26,838 nucleotides of DNA from Pseudomonadota bacterium (GTDB taxonomy: Bacteria; Pseudomonadota; Alphaproteobacteria; Rhizobiales; Devosiaceae): the NCBI GenBank assembly GCA_023390785.1, contig JAEWCE010000230.1:1-26838 (forward strand). Direction: 5' to 3'. Positions 25,938-26,838 of the stretch are shown here, piece by piece; the first letter of the stretch is position 1; the number at the start of each line of letters is the position of its first letter. Under the pieces are notes generated by a model, which was given only the letters and a program-made list of their open reading frames with translations, was not told where the DNA came from and made no database searches. Position numbers and translations under genes: made by a program.

Positions 25938-26838
25938 ATGAGACATAGGCTCTTGGCGCTCGCAGGCGCCGCTCTGGCCATGGCGATGGCGACCAACGCC
26001 GTCGAGGCCCAGGTGCTGTTCTGGTCCAATCAGGCAGCGCCGGTCGAGGAAGCGCAGAAGATGCGCGATACCGTGCTCAAGAACTTCCCCGGCGGCGCCG
26101 ACTTCCAGCCGCAGGATCCGGGCCCGTTCATCACCCGCATCCAGGCCGAGGAACAGGCCGGATCGGGGACCATTGGCGTGGTCGGGGCGCTGCATGGCGA
26201 TCTCGCCAACTTCCCCAATGACTGGGTCGATCTGAGCGACATCGACCTTGGCGCGGTCAAGCCGAGCCCGGCCTTCATGGAGCTCGGCAAGCTCGGCACC
26301 AGTGAGCAGAAATACCTGCCCTGGATGCAGGCCAACTACGTCATGGTCGCCAACAAGCAGGCGCTGCAATACCTGCCGCAGGGCGCCGACATCAACAGCC
26401 TGACCTATGACCAGCTGATCGACTGGGCCAAGACCATGGCCGAAAAGACCGGCTCGCCCAAGTTCGGCTTCCCCGCCGGTCCGAAGGGCCTGAAGCACCG
26501 CTTCTTCCAGGGCTTCCTGCTGCCGGCCTACACCGGCTCGGAGGTCAGCAAGTTCCGCTCCGACGATGCTGCCACCGCGTGGAGCAAGTTCAAGGAGCTC
26601 TGGCAGTATACCAACCCGGCATCGACCAACTACGACTTCATGCAGGAGCCGCTGCTGACCGGTGACGTGTGGGTGGCCTTCGACCACATCGCCCGCCTCG
26701 GCGATGCCTTCAACCAGAAGCCCGACGACTTCGTCGCCTTCCCGGCGCCCAAGGGGCCGAAGGGTCTTGCCTTCATGCCGGTGCTCGCCGGTCTCGCCAT
26801 CCCGAAATGGGCACCCGACATGGCCAAGTCCAAGGAGC
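25938..26838 (+). CDS. Second solute-binding protein of sugar ABC type (3' end cut by window edge)
   Basis: 300 residues are visible before the right edge. The start ATG 25938 is nine bases after GGGAGG. The signal peptide MRHRLLALAGAALAMAMATN continues AVEAQVLFW with cleavage near AVEA/Q. Family 1 features are QVLFWSNQAAPVEEAQKMRD, YLPWMQANYVMVANKQALQYL, LIDWAKTMAEKTGSPKFGFP, and LTGDVWVAFDHIARLGDAF. It is not similar in detail to the binding protein at 20473. It is 26 bases downstream of the lacI-like gene and presumably begins a second sugar transporter operon that continues past the window. Confidence 0.9.
   Translation, partial: MRHRLLALAGAALAMAMATNAVEAQVLFWSNQAAPVEEAQKMRDTVLKNFPGGADFQPQDPGPFITRIQAEEQAGSGTIGVVGALHGDLANFPNDWVDLSDIDLGAVKPSPAFMELGKLGTSEQKYLPWMQANYVMVANKQALQYLPQGADINSLTYDQLIDWAKTMAEKTGSPKFGFPAGPKGLKHRFFQGFLLPAYTGSEVSKFRSDDAATAWSKFKELWQYTNPASTNYDFMQEPLLTGDVWVAFDHIARLGDAFNQKPDDFVAFPAPKGPKGLAFMPVLAGLAIPKWAPDMAKSKE

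Overview
The window is a high-G+C stretch, roughly two thirds G+C by eye, with strongly G/C-biased third codon positions and densely packed genes. Together with a pccR-pccB-pccA-mcmA propionate module, FCD-type GntR regulators, sugar ABC transporters with LacI control, and a characteristic G/C-rich intergenic inverted repeat, it suggests an alphaproteobacterial chromosome, most likely Hyphomicrobiales (Devosia-like is a guess). No phage, insertion sequence, CRISPR array, tRNA or rRNA was seen. There are 19 complete protein genes plus one partial gene at each edge.

Left edge to 3.65 kb: a LuxR-type regulator (minus strand, cut by the left edge) carries an acetoacetate-decarboxylase-like N-terminal domain without the catalytic lysine. 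It is divergent from a two-gene unit: a berberine-bridge-type FAD-linked oxidase and a beta-hydroxyacid dehydrogenase. From 3.69 to 11.04 kb lies the propionyl-CoA module: PccR-type regulator (minus), and divergently pccB, pccA and mcmA, which convert propionyl-CoA to succinyl-CoA. Operator-like A/T-rich repeats sit in the pccR/pccB gap, and a nearly perfect 36-bp inverted repeat sits between pccA and mcmA. From 11.18 to 12.48 kb are three small accessory genes: a GlcG/HbpS-like protein, a DUF2945 protein and a DUF488 protein.

12.4 to 26.8 kb looks like a hydroxy-acid or sugar-acid catabolic region. It contains a GntR regulator and an Ldh-family dehydrogenase (minus), a D-2-hydroxyacid dehydrogenase (plus), and a second GntR regulator (minus). 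The latter is divergent from an IlvD/Edd dehydratase and an RraA-like protein with an aldolase-type signature. An FAD-dependent oxidoreductase, a solute-binding protein, two sugar-type permeases, an LhgO-type L-2-hydroxyglutarate oxidase, a LacI regulator and the start of a second solute-binding protein follow. No transporter ATPase is present in the window.

Three groups of operator-like sequence tie this region together. A shared element lies upstream of the Ldh gene and upstream of the dehydratase. A 20-bp palindrome precedes the FAD-dependent oxidoreductase, with a weaker relative between the Ldh and GntR genes. A perfect 14-bp inverted repeat of LacI type precedes the lacI-like gene. The substrate of the region cannot be named from sequence alone. 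The most distinctive points are the ADC-like sensor fused to a LuxR regulator, the structured pccA-mcmA gap, and the possible dehydratase plus aldolase pathway under paired GntR control.
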